Part shown: piece after piece, positions 1 through 7,310 of the stretch
Position numbering within the stretch: the first letter of the stretch is position 1
Layout of the letters: each line of letters begins with the position of its first letter
IMG/VR virus record: IMGVR_UViG_3300013306_000061
Coordinates: 1-21,326 of that record
Direction: 5' to 3' (one strand)
DNA length: 21,326 nt
DNA from: a virus
The notes under the pieces: model-generated
Database searches by the model: none
Told to the model about the DNA's origin: nothing
Seen by the model: the letters and a program-made list of their open reading frames with translations, nothing else
Translations under genes and position numbers: made by a program

Positions 1-1377
1 CCGACCGAGGAGTACGCCGTCATCATGGACGGGACGCCGAAGAAGCGTGCGGACCTGTACACGAAGATCAAGGACACCCGGCCCGACTACGTGATCATGG
101 GATACCCGAACGTGGTCGACGACTGGAACAGTGTGCGCCGGATCAAGCCGGGGGCCATCGTGCTCGACGAGGTCACGGCGATCAAGACCTTCAAGGCCCA
201 GCGCACCCGCAAGATCAAGCGCCTCACGGCCCCGTTCCGCTACGGCCTGACCGGCACGGCGGTGGAGAACGGCAAGCCCGAGGAGATCTTCTCCCAGATG
301 CAGTGGATCGACGACTCGGTGCTGGGCCGCTTCGACCTGTTCGACTCGACCTTCATCGTCCGCAACGGCTTCGGGGGAGTGGTCCGCTACAAGAACCTGG
401 GCGTGCTGCACCAGAAGTTGAAGGACGCCATGGTCCGCAAGACGGCGCTGGACCCCGACGTGGCCCCCTACATGCCAGAGTCGGTGTCTCGCAAGGTTCC
501 TGTGACGATGGACGCCAAGACCAAGAAGGCCTACAACGTCCTGGTGGCCGACCTGCTGGAGCAACTGGCAGCCGTGAAGCCGGGCTCGGGCGGTGACTTC
601 GACGTCTTCAACCACTACCACGGCAGCGGGGACTTCGACGAGAACACCCAGCAGGGCCAGATCATGGCGCGCATGGGGGCCATCGACATGCTCCTGAACC
701 ACCCGGACCTACTGATCAACTCGGGGATGAACTACCAGGAGTCGGAGAAGCAGCGCCAGGCCGGGGTCACCAAGAAGAACTGGCCGGGCAGCAAGTACGC
801 CTACGAGGTGTGGCAGAGCGGCCTGCTCGACGACATCACAACGACTCCGAAGTTGGACGTCTGCATCGAGGAGATCGAGGTCATCCTGGGGCAGAACCCC
901 AAGAACAAGGTGATCATCTTCAGCGTCAACCCGGACATGCTCGAACTGATCGACGACCGGCTCCCCGAGGGGCTCGCCGTCCTGTACCACGGCAAGATGA
1001 ACGCCGGGCGCAAGGCAGCCTCCGCAGCCCGCTTCATGCAGGACGAGGACTGCCGGGTGTTCCTCTCCAGCCACGCTGGCGCGTTCGGCACCGACCTGTA
1101 CATGGCCAACCACCTGATCAACTACGACCTCGCCTGGTCGTCCGGCAAGCAGGACCAGATCAACGCCCGACACGCCCGAGCGGCCTCCACGTTCTCCACC
1201 GTCTTCATCCACAACCTGTTGACAACCGGCACCACGGAGGTCCGGAAGTACGCCTCTCTGGCCCAGAAGCGCCGGGTCGGAAGCGCCATCATGGACGGTA
1301 AGGGTGCGGATGATAAGGGTCGGATCGACAACGACCTAGAGACGCTCACGGAGTACCTGAAGGGCCAGCAGGTCTGA
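1..1377 (+). CDS. SNF2-like DEAD/DEAH-box DNA helicase, 3' part
   Basis: The reading frame is open from base 1, so the 5' end, including the expected Walker A motif, lies outside the window; an internal ATG at 25 is probably not the start. Visible superfamily 2 landmarks are a Walker B-like LDEVTAIK (DE at nt 166-171), motif III LTGTAVEN (nt 244-270) and a motif V/VI block with GAFGTDL followed by QDQINARHARA (about nt 1078-1180). The order and spacing match the SNF2-like helicase/translocase proteins common in actinophages; these are ATP-driven enzymes acting on duplex DNA in replication or recombination. The box is DEVT instead of DEAH. The gene ends with TGA, 12 bases before the next small ORF. 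I am confident of the superfamily and not of the exact role. Confidence 0.88.
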   Translation, partial: PTEEYAVIMDGTPKKRADLYTKIKDTRPDYVIMGYPNVVDDWNSVRRIKPGAIVLDEVTAIKTFKAQRTRKIKRLTAPFRYGLTGTAVENGKPEEIFSQMQWIDDSVLGRFDLFDSTFIVRNGFGGVVRYKNLGVLHQKLKDAMVRKTALDPDVAPYMPESVSRKVPVTMDAKTKKAYNVLVADLLEQLAAVKPGSGGDFDVFNHYHGSGDFDENTQQGQIMARMGAIDMLLNHPDLLINSGMNYQESEKQRQAGVTKKNWPGSKYAYEVWQSGLLDDITTTPKLDVCIEEIEVILGQNPKNKVIIFSVNPDMLELIDDRLPEGLAVLYHGKMNAGRKAASAARFMQDEDCRVFLSSHAGAFGTDLYMANHLINYDLAWSSGKQDQINARHARAASTFSTVFIHNLLTTGTTEVRKYASLAQKRRVGSAIMDGKGADDKGRIDNDLETLTEYLKGQQV

Positions 1378-1389
1378 GATCCTGGGGGC

Positions 1390-1512
1390 ATGAGAGATCC
1401 GCTCGAAGTCATCCTCGCCGAGGCTGGATCCCTTCCGCCAGAGGAGCAGGAGGACTGGGATCTACCGCCACTGCGTGCTCCGCTGACCCGTCTGGCGCAC
1501 GGCGGGAATTGA
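1390..1512 (+). CDS. small acidic hypothetical protein (40 aa)
   Basis: This short ATG-to-TGA frame encodes 40 residues rich in Glu, Asp, Pro and Leu, with no recognisable domain. It fills the gap between the helicase and the promoter region at 1513-1585. A G-rich run (GGGGG at 1384-1388) lies just before the ATG, but it is too close to be an ideal ribosome-binding site. Codon use is typical of the neighbours. Small genes of this sort are common in such phages; the alternative is that the stretch is untranslated 3' sequence. Confidence 0.45.
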   Translation: MRDPLEVILAEAGSLPPEEQEDWDLPPLRAPLTRLAHGGN

Positions 1513-1519
1513 TTCCCAG

Positions 1520-1527
1520 AACCGGTT
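1520..1527. promoter_or_regulatory. AACCGGTT palindrome, operator candidate 1
   Basis: This perfect 8-bp palindrome overlaps the -35 box of the promoter at 1526-1555. A further half-site GAACCGG follows at 1532-1538. The same palindrome recurs in three other intergenic regions of the window. A regulator bound here would cover the -35 box. The operator role is inferred. Confidence 0.5.
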
Positions 1528-1555
1528 GACAGAACCGGAACGTAGCAACTAGGTT
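1526..1555 (+). promoter_or_regulatory. sigma70-type promoter: TTGACA, 18 bp, TAGGTT
   Basis: A consensus -35 box TTGACA (1526-1531) is separated by 18 bp from TAGGTT (1550-1555), a typical actinobacterial -10 form. It sits in an intergenic gap and points at the gene starting at 1586, with transcription expected near 1562. It is the best promoter match in the window, and it overlaps the AACCGGTT palindrome. The spacer holds GAACCGGAA, also seen in the weaker candidate at 14209-14237. Confidence 0.7.
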
Positions 1556-1585
1556 TGCCTCACACCCACTCGTGAGGAGCCTGAG

Positions 1586-2041
1586 ATGCCCAACTTGAAC
1601 TTCGACGTCCGGATGACCAACTCGGCCAACACCGTCGGCGAGAACCGCTCCGTCGGGGTCCGCATCGAGGACCGCCTCTCGGGTGAGGTGATCGTGGACA
1701 TCGAGTTCACCCCTGACCAGTTCGTCGCCCTGCTGTCCAATGCGGGTGTCAAGCAGAGCGGCTTCACCACGGGTCACCCCGAGCGCGTCGGCAAGGTGCT
1801 CCGCGTGGAGTCCTTCGAGATCACGCGGGAGATGCTCGGCGACGCCAAGTACGGCGACGACAGCGAGGCCGTGGCGCAGAGCCTCGCCGAGGAGCACCTG
1901 TCCGTCCTCAACGACACCACGCCGGGCCACCGGCTGCGCTACGTGAGCCGGAACAACGCTGGCGGCTTCAAGGCCGTCTTCGACCGCTGGGAGAACCCGA
2001 CCGAGGACGACCTGGAGAAGGCCGCAGGTCGCCGCTACTGA
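1586..2041 (+). CDS. hypothetical phage protein (151 aa)
   Basis: I do not recognise this protein. The ATG start is set by AGGAG at 1575-1579, six bases upstream, behind the strong promoter at 1526-1555. The N-terminal half looks like beta strands (FDVRMTN, VGVRIEDRLSGEVIVDIEF), followed by a mixed acidic and basic C-terminal half. There are no cysteine clusters, membrane segments or signal peptide. Its place as first gene after the promoter suggests an early-expressed gene. The gap to the next gene is 30 bases and contains the next ribosome-binding site. Confidence 0.85.
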   Translation: MPNLNFDVRMTNSANTVGENRSVGVRIEDRLSGEVIVDIEFTPDQFVALLSNAGVKQSGFTTGHPERVGKVLRVESFEITREMLGDAKYGDDSEAVAQSLAEEHLSVLNDTTPGHRLRYVSRNNAGGFKAVFDRWENPTEDDLEKAAGRRY

Positions 2042-2071
2042 CCCACACCACCACTAGCACCGGAGGATCAC

Positions 2072-2410
2072 GTGAACGTTGCAACCATGCTCGGAATCAC
2101 CTGGGACGGCGTACCGGCTGGCCCGTACCGACTTCAACCCCACGCGGTCAAGATGGCCGCGAGCAAGGGCTTCACGCGCGAGCAGGTGCTCGAAGCAGCG
2201 AACACGCCCTCCCACACGTACGCCAACGGTCGCTACCCCGGCCAGTTCCGCCACATCAAGGGCAGCGTCTGCGCCGTGGTCAACCCGGCGACGAAGAGCG
2301 TCATCACGGTCTACCTGAACACCCTGGAGACCGAGGTGCGGCCCGACCAGAAGGATCCCGACGCTGTGCGCTTCGCCAGTCGGAAGTCGCTAGCAGCCGG
2401 AAAGGTGTGA
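2072..2410 (+). CDS. small protein resembling DUF4258 (112 aa)
   Basis: The gene starts at GTG with GGAGG (2062-2066) five bases upstream. Residues of about 24-85 follow the layout of DUF4258-type small alpha/beta domains: an early His-Ala (HAVKMAASKG), a helix with FTREQVLEAAN, an Arg-containing loop, then CAVVNP and a closing strand VITVYLN. That fold is related to RelE/BrnT-like toxins in some proteins, but no antitoxin partner is evident here and the toxin idea is not supported further. It is followed by the GAACC/GGTTC repeat cluster at 2413-2450. The family match comes from pattern memory only. Confidence 0.8.
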   Translation: MNVATMLGITWDGVPAGPYRLQPHAVKMAASKGFTREQVLEAANTPSHTYANGRYPGQFRHIKGSVCAVVNPATKSVITVYLNTLETEVRPDQKDPDAVRFASRKSLAAGKV

Positions 2411-2412
2411 TA

Positions 2413-2450
2413 GGTTCTGGGAACCGGTTCGGGAACGCGCTTCCAGAACC
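2413..2450. repeat. inverted repeat GGTTCTGG/CCAGAACC around GAACCGGTTC palindrome
   Basis: An 8-bp perfect inverted repeat (2413-2420 and 2443-2450) encloses the 10-bp palindrome GAACCGGTTC (2421-2430). In all, five GAACC/GGTTC-type half-sites lie within 38 bp (starting at 2413, 2421, 2426, 2433 and 2446, the fourth imperfect). It sits in the 99-bp gap before the gene at 2510. It could be a multi-site operator or an RNA hairpin that ends transcription. No U-tract follows it, which favours a binding-site role. Confidence 0.55.
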
Positions 2451-2509
2451 GTCCTGCCTCCTGCTTCTACCCCCTGCCTGATACCAGAACGACCGAAAGA
2501 GAGAACAGC

Positions 2510-2992
2510 GTGACCACCACCATTGACCAGAACACCAAGCCGGTCCGGCGAGTTCATACGAAGGGCCCTCGCGTCAGCAAGGCGGGCGTCATCGCCAAGT
2601 TCACGCAGTGGGCCGTCCTGAAGCACGAGGTCACCGAGACCACGAAGCGCCAGAACAAGTTGCGCGACGAGATCTCGACCTACCTGGAGGCCAACGGCTA
2701 CCAGGACGACAAGGGCTCGTTCATCATCGACCTGCCTGAGCCGCTGCTGGCCGGTGGCAAGACCTACACGGCCATCAAGCGTCAGCGCAAGACGTCGCAG
2801 TTCTTCAAGGAGGACGAGGCGACCGCGCTGCTGGAGGCCAAGGGCCTGCTGGCCGAGGCGCAGACCACGCTGACCTACCTGGACCAGGACAAGGTCTACG
2901 TCCTGAACCAGGAGGGCAAGATCACCGACGAGGAGATCGACTCCTTCTTCGGCGAGAACGAGTCCTTCGCGTTCACCCCGGTGACGGAGTGA
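2510..2992 (+). CDS. hypothetical phage protein (160 aa)
   Basis: I do not recognise this protein. The GTG start follows the purine-rich GAAAGAGAG. The N-terminal 25 residues are basic; about residues 27-65 are charged and probably helical, possibly coiled-coil (FTQWAVLKHEVTETTKRQNK). A central beta-like section (KGSFIIDLPEPL, KTYTAIKRQRK) is followed by a helical stretch and an acidic C-terminus. It overlaps the MerR-like gene by four bases (GTGA), so the two are probably translated together. It belongs to the block leading to the ssDNA-binding protein, so a replication-linked job is possible but unproven. Confidence 0.85.
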   Translation: MTTTIDQNTKPVRRVHTKGPRVSKAGVIAKFTQWAVLKHEVTETTKRQNKLRDEISTYLEANGYQDDKGSFIIDLPEPLLAGGKTYTAIKRQRKTSQFFKEDEATALLEAKGLLAEAQTTLTYLDQDKVYVLNQEGKITDEEIDSFFGENESFAFTPVTE

Positions 2993-3435
2993 CGACGGAG
3001 GCCCTCGCCTCCTTCCAGCAGATCGCCCAGGAGTACTACCCCGGTTCGTCGCGCCCGATCATCAGGCACCCGAACCGGAGCAGGGACACCGGCCCCGAGG
3101 TCACCGCCTCGTGGGACCGGAAGCCCCGCACGTACCCCGTCGGCGGCGTGGAGCGCGAGTTCTTCACCATCGGCCAGTTGGCTGAGGCCCTGGGCCGCAA
3201 GCCGGTCACGCTCCGCAAGTGGGAGCGCGAGGGGATCATCCCCAAGGCCACCTTCCGAGCACCGAGCGAGCACGTGCAGGGCGTCCGCCGCCTGTACTCC
3301 CGCGAGCAGGTCGAGGGCATCGTCAAGATCGCCAAGGAAGAGGGCGTCCTGGTCTCCCACCAGACGCCGATCACGCAGACCCAGTTCACCAACCGGGTCG
3401 TCGCCCTGTTCACCTCACTCACCTCAGGAGCCTGA
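2989..3435 (+). CDS. MerR-like helix-turn-helix DNA-binding protein
   Basis: The 148-residue product carries a MerR-type winged HTH at about residues 56-115: FFTIGQLAEALGRKPVTLRKWEREGIIPKA, then a basic loop and RRLYSREQVEGIVKIAKEEG. In the family the TIGQLAE helix pair and the R-K-WE-G-I/L-P pattern bind DNA. There is no long coiled-coil dimer helix or effector domain after the HTH, unlike full MerR regulators, so it resembles the short phage excisionase/MerR-like proteins. Start GTG overlaps the previous stop. It may control phage promoters, and the AACCGGTT sites would be natural candidate targets, but nothing shows that directly. Confidence 0.85.
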   Translation: MTTEALASFQQIAQEYYPGSSRPIIRHPNRSRDTGPEVTASWDRKPRTYPVGGVEREFFTIGQLAEALGRKPVTLRKWEREGIIPKATFRAPSEHVQGVRRLYSREQVEGIVKIAKEEGVLVSHQTPITQTQFTNRVVALFTSLTSGA

Positions 3436-3436
3436 C

Positions 3437-3655
3437 ATGCACGGAAGCCCCAAGCCCGTCGAGCGCGTGGCCACCCCCGCTGGGCGGCTGCTCGGCGAGG
3501 CCCTGGTCGCGGCTCAGGAGAAGACCGGCCTGTCCCTCGTCGAGATCCTCGACCAGTCCCACGTCCTGGAGGAGTGGCCCGAGGACGAGACCTCCGACGG
3601 TGCGCTCGTGGACATGGTCTACGCGTTCACCAAGAAGGCCAAGGCCAAGGTCTGA
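3437..3655 (+). CDS. hypothetical protein (72 aa)
   Basis: I do not recognise this small protein. The ATG lies one base after the stop of the MerR-like gene, with CAGGAG (3425-3430) just upstream as the ribosome-binding site. The product is largely helical and acidic in the middle (residues about 17-62) with a short Lys-rich C-terminal tail (FTKKAKAKV). It overlaps the next gene at TGATG. It has no membrane segment or metal-binding motif. Confidence 0.8.
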   Translation: MHGSPKPVERVATPAGRLLGEALVAAQEKTGLSLVEILDQSHVLEEWPEDETSDGALVDMVYAFTKKAKAKV

Positions 3656-3924
3656 TGGCTGAGGTCACACGATCCCTGAAGCACCACGTCTCGATGGGCA
3701 ACTACGAGTGGGTGGAGTACGGCGCGACCGTCTCCCTCACCCCGGCTGACCTGCCCGAGGGCGTCGAGTCCGACTTCGCGTCGATGCTCGACTTCGCCGA
3801 CGAGGTGCTCCAGAACGCCCTCGCTCCTGACATCCAGGACGCGTGGGCAACCACCGCTGACGACAAGTCCTTTGTCGGCATGCACCCGCTCAACACCGAA
3901 CCCACCAAGAAGGGCAAGAACTAG
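3655..3924 (+). CDS. hypothetical protein upstream of the ssDNA-binding protein (89 aa)
   Basis: The frame is open back to 3574, but the ATG at 3655, overlapping the preceding stop as TGATG, is the sensible start. The product begins with a beta-strand-like segment (MGNYEWVEYGATVSLTP) and continues with a helix rich in acidic residues (residues about 42-65). It ends one codon before the ATG of the ssDNA-binding protein, so the two are almost certainly co-translated. The position suggests a replication accessory role; the sequence itself does not name one. Confidence 0.8.
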   Translation: MAEVTRSLKHHVSMGNYEWVEYGATVSLTPADLPEGVESDFASMLDFADEVLQNALAPDIQDAWATTADDKSFVGMHPLNTEPTKKGKN

Positions 3925-4782
3925 ATGCCGCGCGAGACCATGACCCGACGTCGCCGCCCCGTGAGCGACGACAAGTACGACCCGACCCCGGACGAGTCCG
4001 GCGACGAGGGATACGCCGACGACCAGGACGAGGCCCCCAAGCGGGGCAGCCGTCGTGGATCCGCCCGCTCCGAGGAGAAGCCCTCGGGCCGACGCGGACG
4101 GGTTCATACCGAGGACGGTGACGAGGACGAGAAGCCTCGTGGCCGTCGGGGCAACAGCGCCCGTGACGAGGACGAGGACGAGTCGGCTCCCCGTCCCAAG
4201 GCTGGCAAGGGCTGGGGCGCGTTCAGCAGCCAGAAGTCCGAGAGCAGCGAGTACGCCGAGAACCTGAAGATCGACGACAAGGGTGCTCAGTCGCTGATCA
4301 AGTTCCTGGACGAGGGACCGTTCGCGGTTTACTCCCAGCACTGGATCGAGCGCAAGGGCAAGAAGTCGTTCAACTGCATCGGCAAGGGCTGCCCGCTCTG
4401 CGACAGCCTCGGTGACAAGCCCCGCCTCCAGGCGGCGTTCAACGTCATCGAGTTCCCGGAGGACGGCGACCCGAAGGTGCTCGTCTGGACCGTCGGCACC
4501 AAGGTGGCCACGCAGTTGGAGAACCTCGCCAAGGAGGAGCGCACCAAGCCGCTCAACCGCGACGACCTCTACTGGGCGGTCTCCAAGTCCGGCAAGGGCA
4601 CGGCGACCACGTACTCCATCCAGGCCGTCAAGGAGCGCGACCTGGAGGACGACTGGGACACCCAGCCGCTGACCGAGGACGAGTTCGTGGCCCTCGACGA
4701 GCAGGCGTACGACGACAGCGAGATCACCTACCAGACCAAGAAGGCGCTGCGCGACATCGCCGACGAGGTGCTGGACGACTGA
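3925..4782 (+). CDS. gp32-like ssDNA-binding protein with zinc site
   Basis: The 285-residue product has a disordered, highly charged N-terminus of about 100 residues with alternating acidic and Arg-rich patches, then a folded core. The core carries H139, C151, C156 and C159 (H-x11-C-x4-C-x2-C), close to the His-Cys-Cys-Cys zinc site of T4 gp32, and an acidic C-terminus ending DEVLDD, as expected of ssDNA-binding proteins that recruit partners by an acidic tail. Such proteins coat single-stranded DNA at the fork and in recombination. Its place just before the polymerase agrees. The basic and acidic N-terminal extension is unusual, since T4 gp32 has only a short N-terminal arm. A downstream start at 3940 is possible. 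Confidence 0.8.
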   Translation: MPRETMTRRRRPVSDDKYDPTPDESGDEGYADDQDEAPKRGSRRGSARSEEKPSGRRGRVHTEDGDEDEKPRGRRGNSARDEDEDESAPRPKAGKGWGAFSSQKSESSEYAENLKIDDKGAQSLIKFLDEGPFAVYSQHWIERKGKKSFNCIGKGCPLCDSLGDKPRLQAAFNVIEFPEDGDPKVLVWTVGTKVATQLENLAKEERTKPLNRDDLYWAVSKSGKGTATTYSIQAVKERDLEDDWDTQPLTEDEFVALDEQAYDDSEITYQTKKALRDIADEVLDD

Positions 4783-4822
4783 TCCGGCGCGGGTGGATAC
4801 GCCGCCCGCACCCTGCCCCACC

Positions 4823-4859
4823 GGCCCCCGCTGACTCACCTGGCCAGTCAGCGGGGGCC
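4823..4859 (+). terminator. 14-bp hairpin between ssDNA-binding protein and polymerase genes
   Basis: A perfect 14-bp GC-rich stem (4823-4836 and 4846-4859) with a nine-base loop lies between the stop at 4782 and the polymerase start at 4888. It is followed by a C-rich, not U-rich, stretch. High-GC hosts often use such U-poor hairpins to end or slow transcription, so a terminator or an RNA-stabilising 3' end is likely. No separate promoter was recognised between it and the polymerase. Confidence 0.7.
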
Positions 4860-4887
4860 ACCCCCCCACCACTTGAAGGACACCGCT

Positions 4888-6840
4888 ATGCCCGTAAGCA
4901 CCGACGTCATCTTGACGCCAGACCGCCTGGAGGAGGTGGTCGACCACTTCATGCAGCACGACGCCTTCGCGTTCGACGTCGAGGCGCAGGGTGAGAACCG
5001 GGGAGTCCCGTCCCGAGCCACGCTCTCCTGGATGGGTCTCGCGACTCATGGCATGACGGTGTCGATCCCCTTCGGCCACCCGAACGGCAACCGCCTGATC
5101 AGCAAGGCCACCCGGCGCAAGAACCCCCTGACCAAGAAGATGGACCTGATCCCCGCTCGGTACGACGCACCGCCAGAGCAGATGCGCCCGAGCGAGGTCT
5201 TCCGGATCGTCGAGCCGCTCTTCTTCAGCGACCGCATCAAGATCGCCCACAACGCCACCTACGACCTGATCTCCACGGCCAAGTACTTCGGCGAGATCGC
5301 ACCCCCGGAGTACAGCGACACCATCGTGCTCCAGTGGCTGCTCGACGAGAACATGAAGCAGAAGGGCCTGAAGGAACTCGTCAAGCGCTACTACGGCGTG
5401 GTCTACGACAACGAGAACGTCGGCAAGTGCGTCGAGGCCTACCCGTTCAACAAGGTCGCCCACTACCAGTTCATGGACGCCAAGTACACGTGGATGCTCT
5501 GGAAGAGGTTCCAGCGCAAGATCGAGGAGCAGGGCCTGAGCAAGGTCCGCGACCTGGAGATGGACGTCCTCGGGGTGCTGCTGGACATGGGCATCGAGGG
5601 AGCACCGGTCGACGAGGCTGCCATCCACGAGTTGGAGGCCGACCTCTCCGAGCGCATCGTCGAGATCGAGGGCCGGGTCTACAAGGCCGCAGGCAAGGTC
5701 TTCAACATCAACTCCACCCAGCAGAAGGCCAACCTGCTCTGGGGCCCGAAGGAGGAAGGCGGGCAGGGCCTGAAGCCCCGCAAGCCGACCGACGGTGGCC
5801 TGAAGAAGCAGAAGGCTGGCCAGAGCCTCCAGCCGGTCGACTACAGCACCAACGCCGAGTCGCTGGAGTACTACCCCAAGAACCCGCTCGCCGGGACGCT
5901 CCTGGAGTACCAGGAGGTCAACAAGTTGCTCGGCACCTACGTGCAGGGCTACCTGGGCGTCGAGGGCGACCCGAAGAAGCCCCGCCGCATCTTCGACGGT
6001 CGGATCCACGCCGACTTCGTCCAGTACGGCACGGTGACCGGTCGCTTCTCGTGCCGCGAACCCAACCTCCAGAACATCCCGCGCCCCGGCACCGAACTCG
6101 GCACGAAGATCCGTGGCCTGTTCATCCCGCCGCCCGGCCACAAGTTGATCGTCGCCGACTACGGCCAGATCGAGTTGGTCGTCCTCGCCCACTACCTGGG
6201 CAGGGGCGCTCTGTTCGAGGGCTTCATGGAGGGCGTCGACCCTCACACGATGACCGCCGCCGGGGTGCTCAGGAAGGATCCGTCCGAGGTTCTACCCGCC
6301 GAGCGCCAGGCGTACGGCAAGTCGATCAACTTCGCCGTGGTCTACGGCGCGGGCCCGGACAAGGTCGCGGCCATGGCTGGCATCACCAGCAAGGAGGCCA
6401 AGAAGTTCCTCGGCATCCACATGGAGTCCTTCCCGGAGATCTACGCCTTCAAGGACGAGGTGATCGCTCGGGCTCGCAGCCGCAAGCCCCCGCACATCAC
6501 CACGCTGCTGGGCCGCAAGCGCCGTCTCCCGACGATCATGTCGAGCGACTGGGGTCTGCGTGGCTACGCCGAGCGTCAGGCCGTCAACAGCCTGATCCAG
6601 GGCTCGTCGGCTGACCTCATCAAGTTGGCCATGATCCGGCTCAACAACGCGCTCCCCGAGGACATGCGACTGATCCTCTCGGTGCACGACGAACTCGTCA
6701 CCATCTGCCCGGACGCACGGGTCGAGGAGGGCTCCGAGATCGTTCGGGAAGCCATGCTCGGCGAGGGCATCACCCGGCTGCTGAAGACCCCCGTAACCAG
6801 CGACCTGAAGGTCGTATCCCGATGGAGTGAGGCCAAGTGA
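4888..6840 (+). CDS. family A DNA polymerase with 3'-5' exonuclease domain
   Basis: This 650-residue enzyme is the replicative DNA polymerase. ATG 4888 is chosen because AAGGA lies seven bases upstream; the frame also contains a TTG at 4873. The exonuclease domain shows D30/E32 (FAFDVEA), N122/D126 (HNATYDL) and Y193/D197. The polymerase domain shows motif A ADYGQIEL (D424), motif B R473, K478, F482 and Y486 in RQAYGKSINFAVVYG, and motif C SVHDE (D601). All catalytic residues are present. There is no 5'-3' exonuclease domain, normal for phage polymerases. Phe at position 482, matching F762 of E. coli Pol I, predicts discrimination against dideoxynucleotides. It overlaps the next gene by GTGA. 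Confidence 0.97.
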   Translation: MPVSTDVILTPDRLEEVVDHFMQHDAFAFDVEAQGENRGVPSRATLSWMGLATHGMTVSIPFGHPNGNRLISKATRRKNPLTKKMDLIPARYDAPPEQMRPSEVFRIVEPLFFSDRIKIAHNATYDLISTAKYFGEIAPPEYSDTIVLQWLLDENMKQKGLKELVKRYYGVVYDNENVGKCVEAYPFNKVAHYQFMDAKYTWMLWKRFQRKIEEQGLSKVRDLEMDVLGVLLDMGIEGAPVDEAAIHELEADLSERIVEIEGRVYKAAGKVFNINSTQQKANLLWGPKEEGGQGLKPRKPTDGGLKKQKAGQSLQPVDYSTNAESLEYYPKNPLAGTLLEYQEVNKLLGTYVQGYLGVEGDPKKPRRIFDGRIHADFVQYGTVTGRFSCREPNLQNIPRPGTELGTKIRGLFIPPPGHKLIVADYGQIELVVLAHYLGRGALFEGFMEGVDPHTMTAAGVLRKDPSEVLPAERQAYGKSINFAVVYGAGPDKVAAMAGITSKEAKKFLGIHMESFPEIYAFKDEVIARARSRKPPHITTLLGRKRRLPTIMSSDWGLRGYAERQAVNSLIQGSSADLIKLAMIRLNNALPEDMRLILSVHDELVTICPDARVEEGSEIVREAMLGEGITRLLKTPVTSDLKVVSRWSEAK

Positions 6841-7310
6841 ACACCCCCTACCGAGACCCCCGCACGCTCGTCGACTGGGACGACCTGGACCTGGGCCCGA
6901 TCCTGGACATCCAGACCACCCCGGTGACCGAGGCCATGCCCGCGATCCGCAGCCGACTCGTCTGGGATCTCGTTCCCGACGACAAGGTTCTGGATTGGGC
7001 AGCCGGTTTGGGAATAAACCGACCGTCCGTGAACGTGGCCTCCTACGAAGCCGCTTCCGCTGGCCTACGGCGGGCCATGCTAGAGCCTTTCGCCACCATC
7101 TTGATGGCCATGGCAACCACTTCGGCGGAAGTGATTTCAGCCGCTAGGATTATGGGACGCGCTGAATCGGATCCGGCCCCCGGTAGCACGCTGGTTGTGG
7201 TCCCGGATGACGACGAGACCGGCCCGGCTGTCATGGCTGCGGCGGTCGCGATCATCGCGAACCTGATCGACCTCGATGTACTCACCTTTGGAAAGGCGCT
7301 CGAACTGTGA
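6837..7310 (+). CDS. hypothetical protein with atypical codon use (157 aa)
   Basis: I do not recognise this protein. GTG overlaps the polymerase stop by four bases. The N-terminus is acidic (PRTLVDWDDLDLGPILD), while the C-terminal half is rich in Ala, Met and Ile with long apolar helices (LEPFATILMAMATTSAEVISAARIMG, positions split by Ser/Thr, and VMAAAVAIIANLIDLDVL), more like a helical bundle than a membrane protein. From about 6980 to 7200 the DNA is less GC-rich and uses codons rare elsewhere (TTC-GCC-ACC mixed with GAA, AAT, TTT, ATT), and it holds a TAGGAT at 7145-7150 and a small hairpin at 7118-7133. Regulatory signals for the downstream genes may be embedded here. Confidence 0.8.
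   Translation: MNTPYRDPRTLVDWDDLDLGPILDIQTTPVTEAMPAIRSRLVWDLVPDDKVLDWAAGLGINRPSVNVASYEAASAGLRRAMLEPFATILMAMATTSAEVISAARIMGRAESDPAPGSTLVVVPDDDETGPAVMAAAVAIIANLIDLDVLTFGKALEL

Noticed and set aside
1214-1245. TTGACA inside the helicase gene as a promoter
   Set aside because: No -10 box lies at 16-19 bases spacing, and the bases are explained by coding of Leu-Thr-Thr.
3619-6246. Minus-strand open frame of 875 codons
   Set aside because: It lies opposite the ssDNA-binding protein and polymerase genes, which carry all expected motifs. Its translation is Leu/Val/Gly/Asp-rich without domains, as expected from the complement of GC-rich codons.
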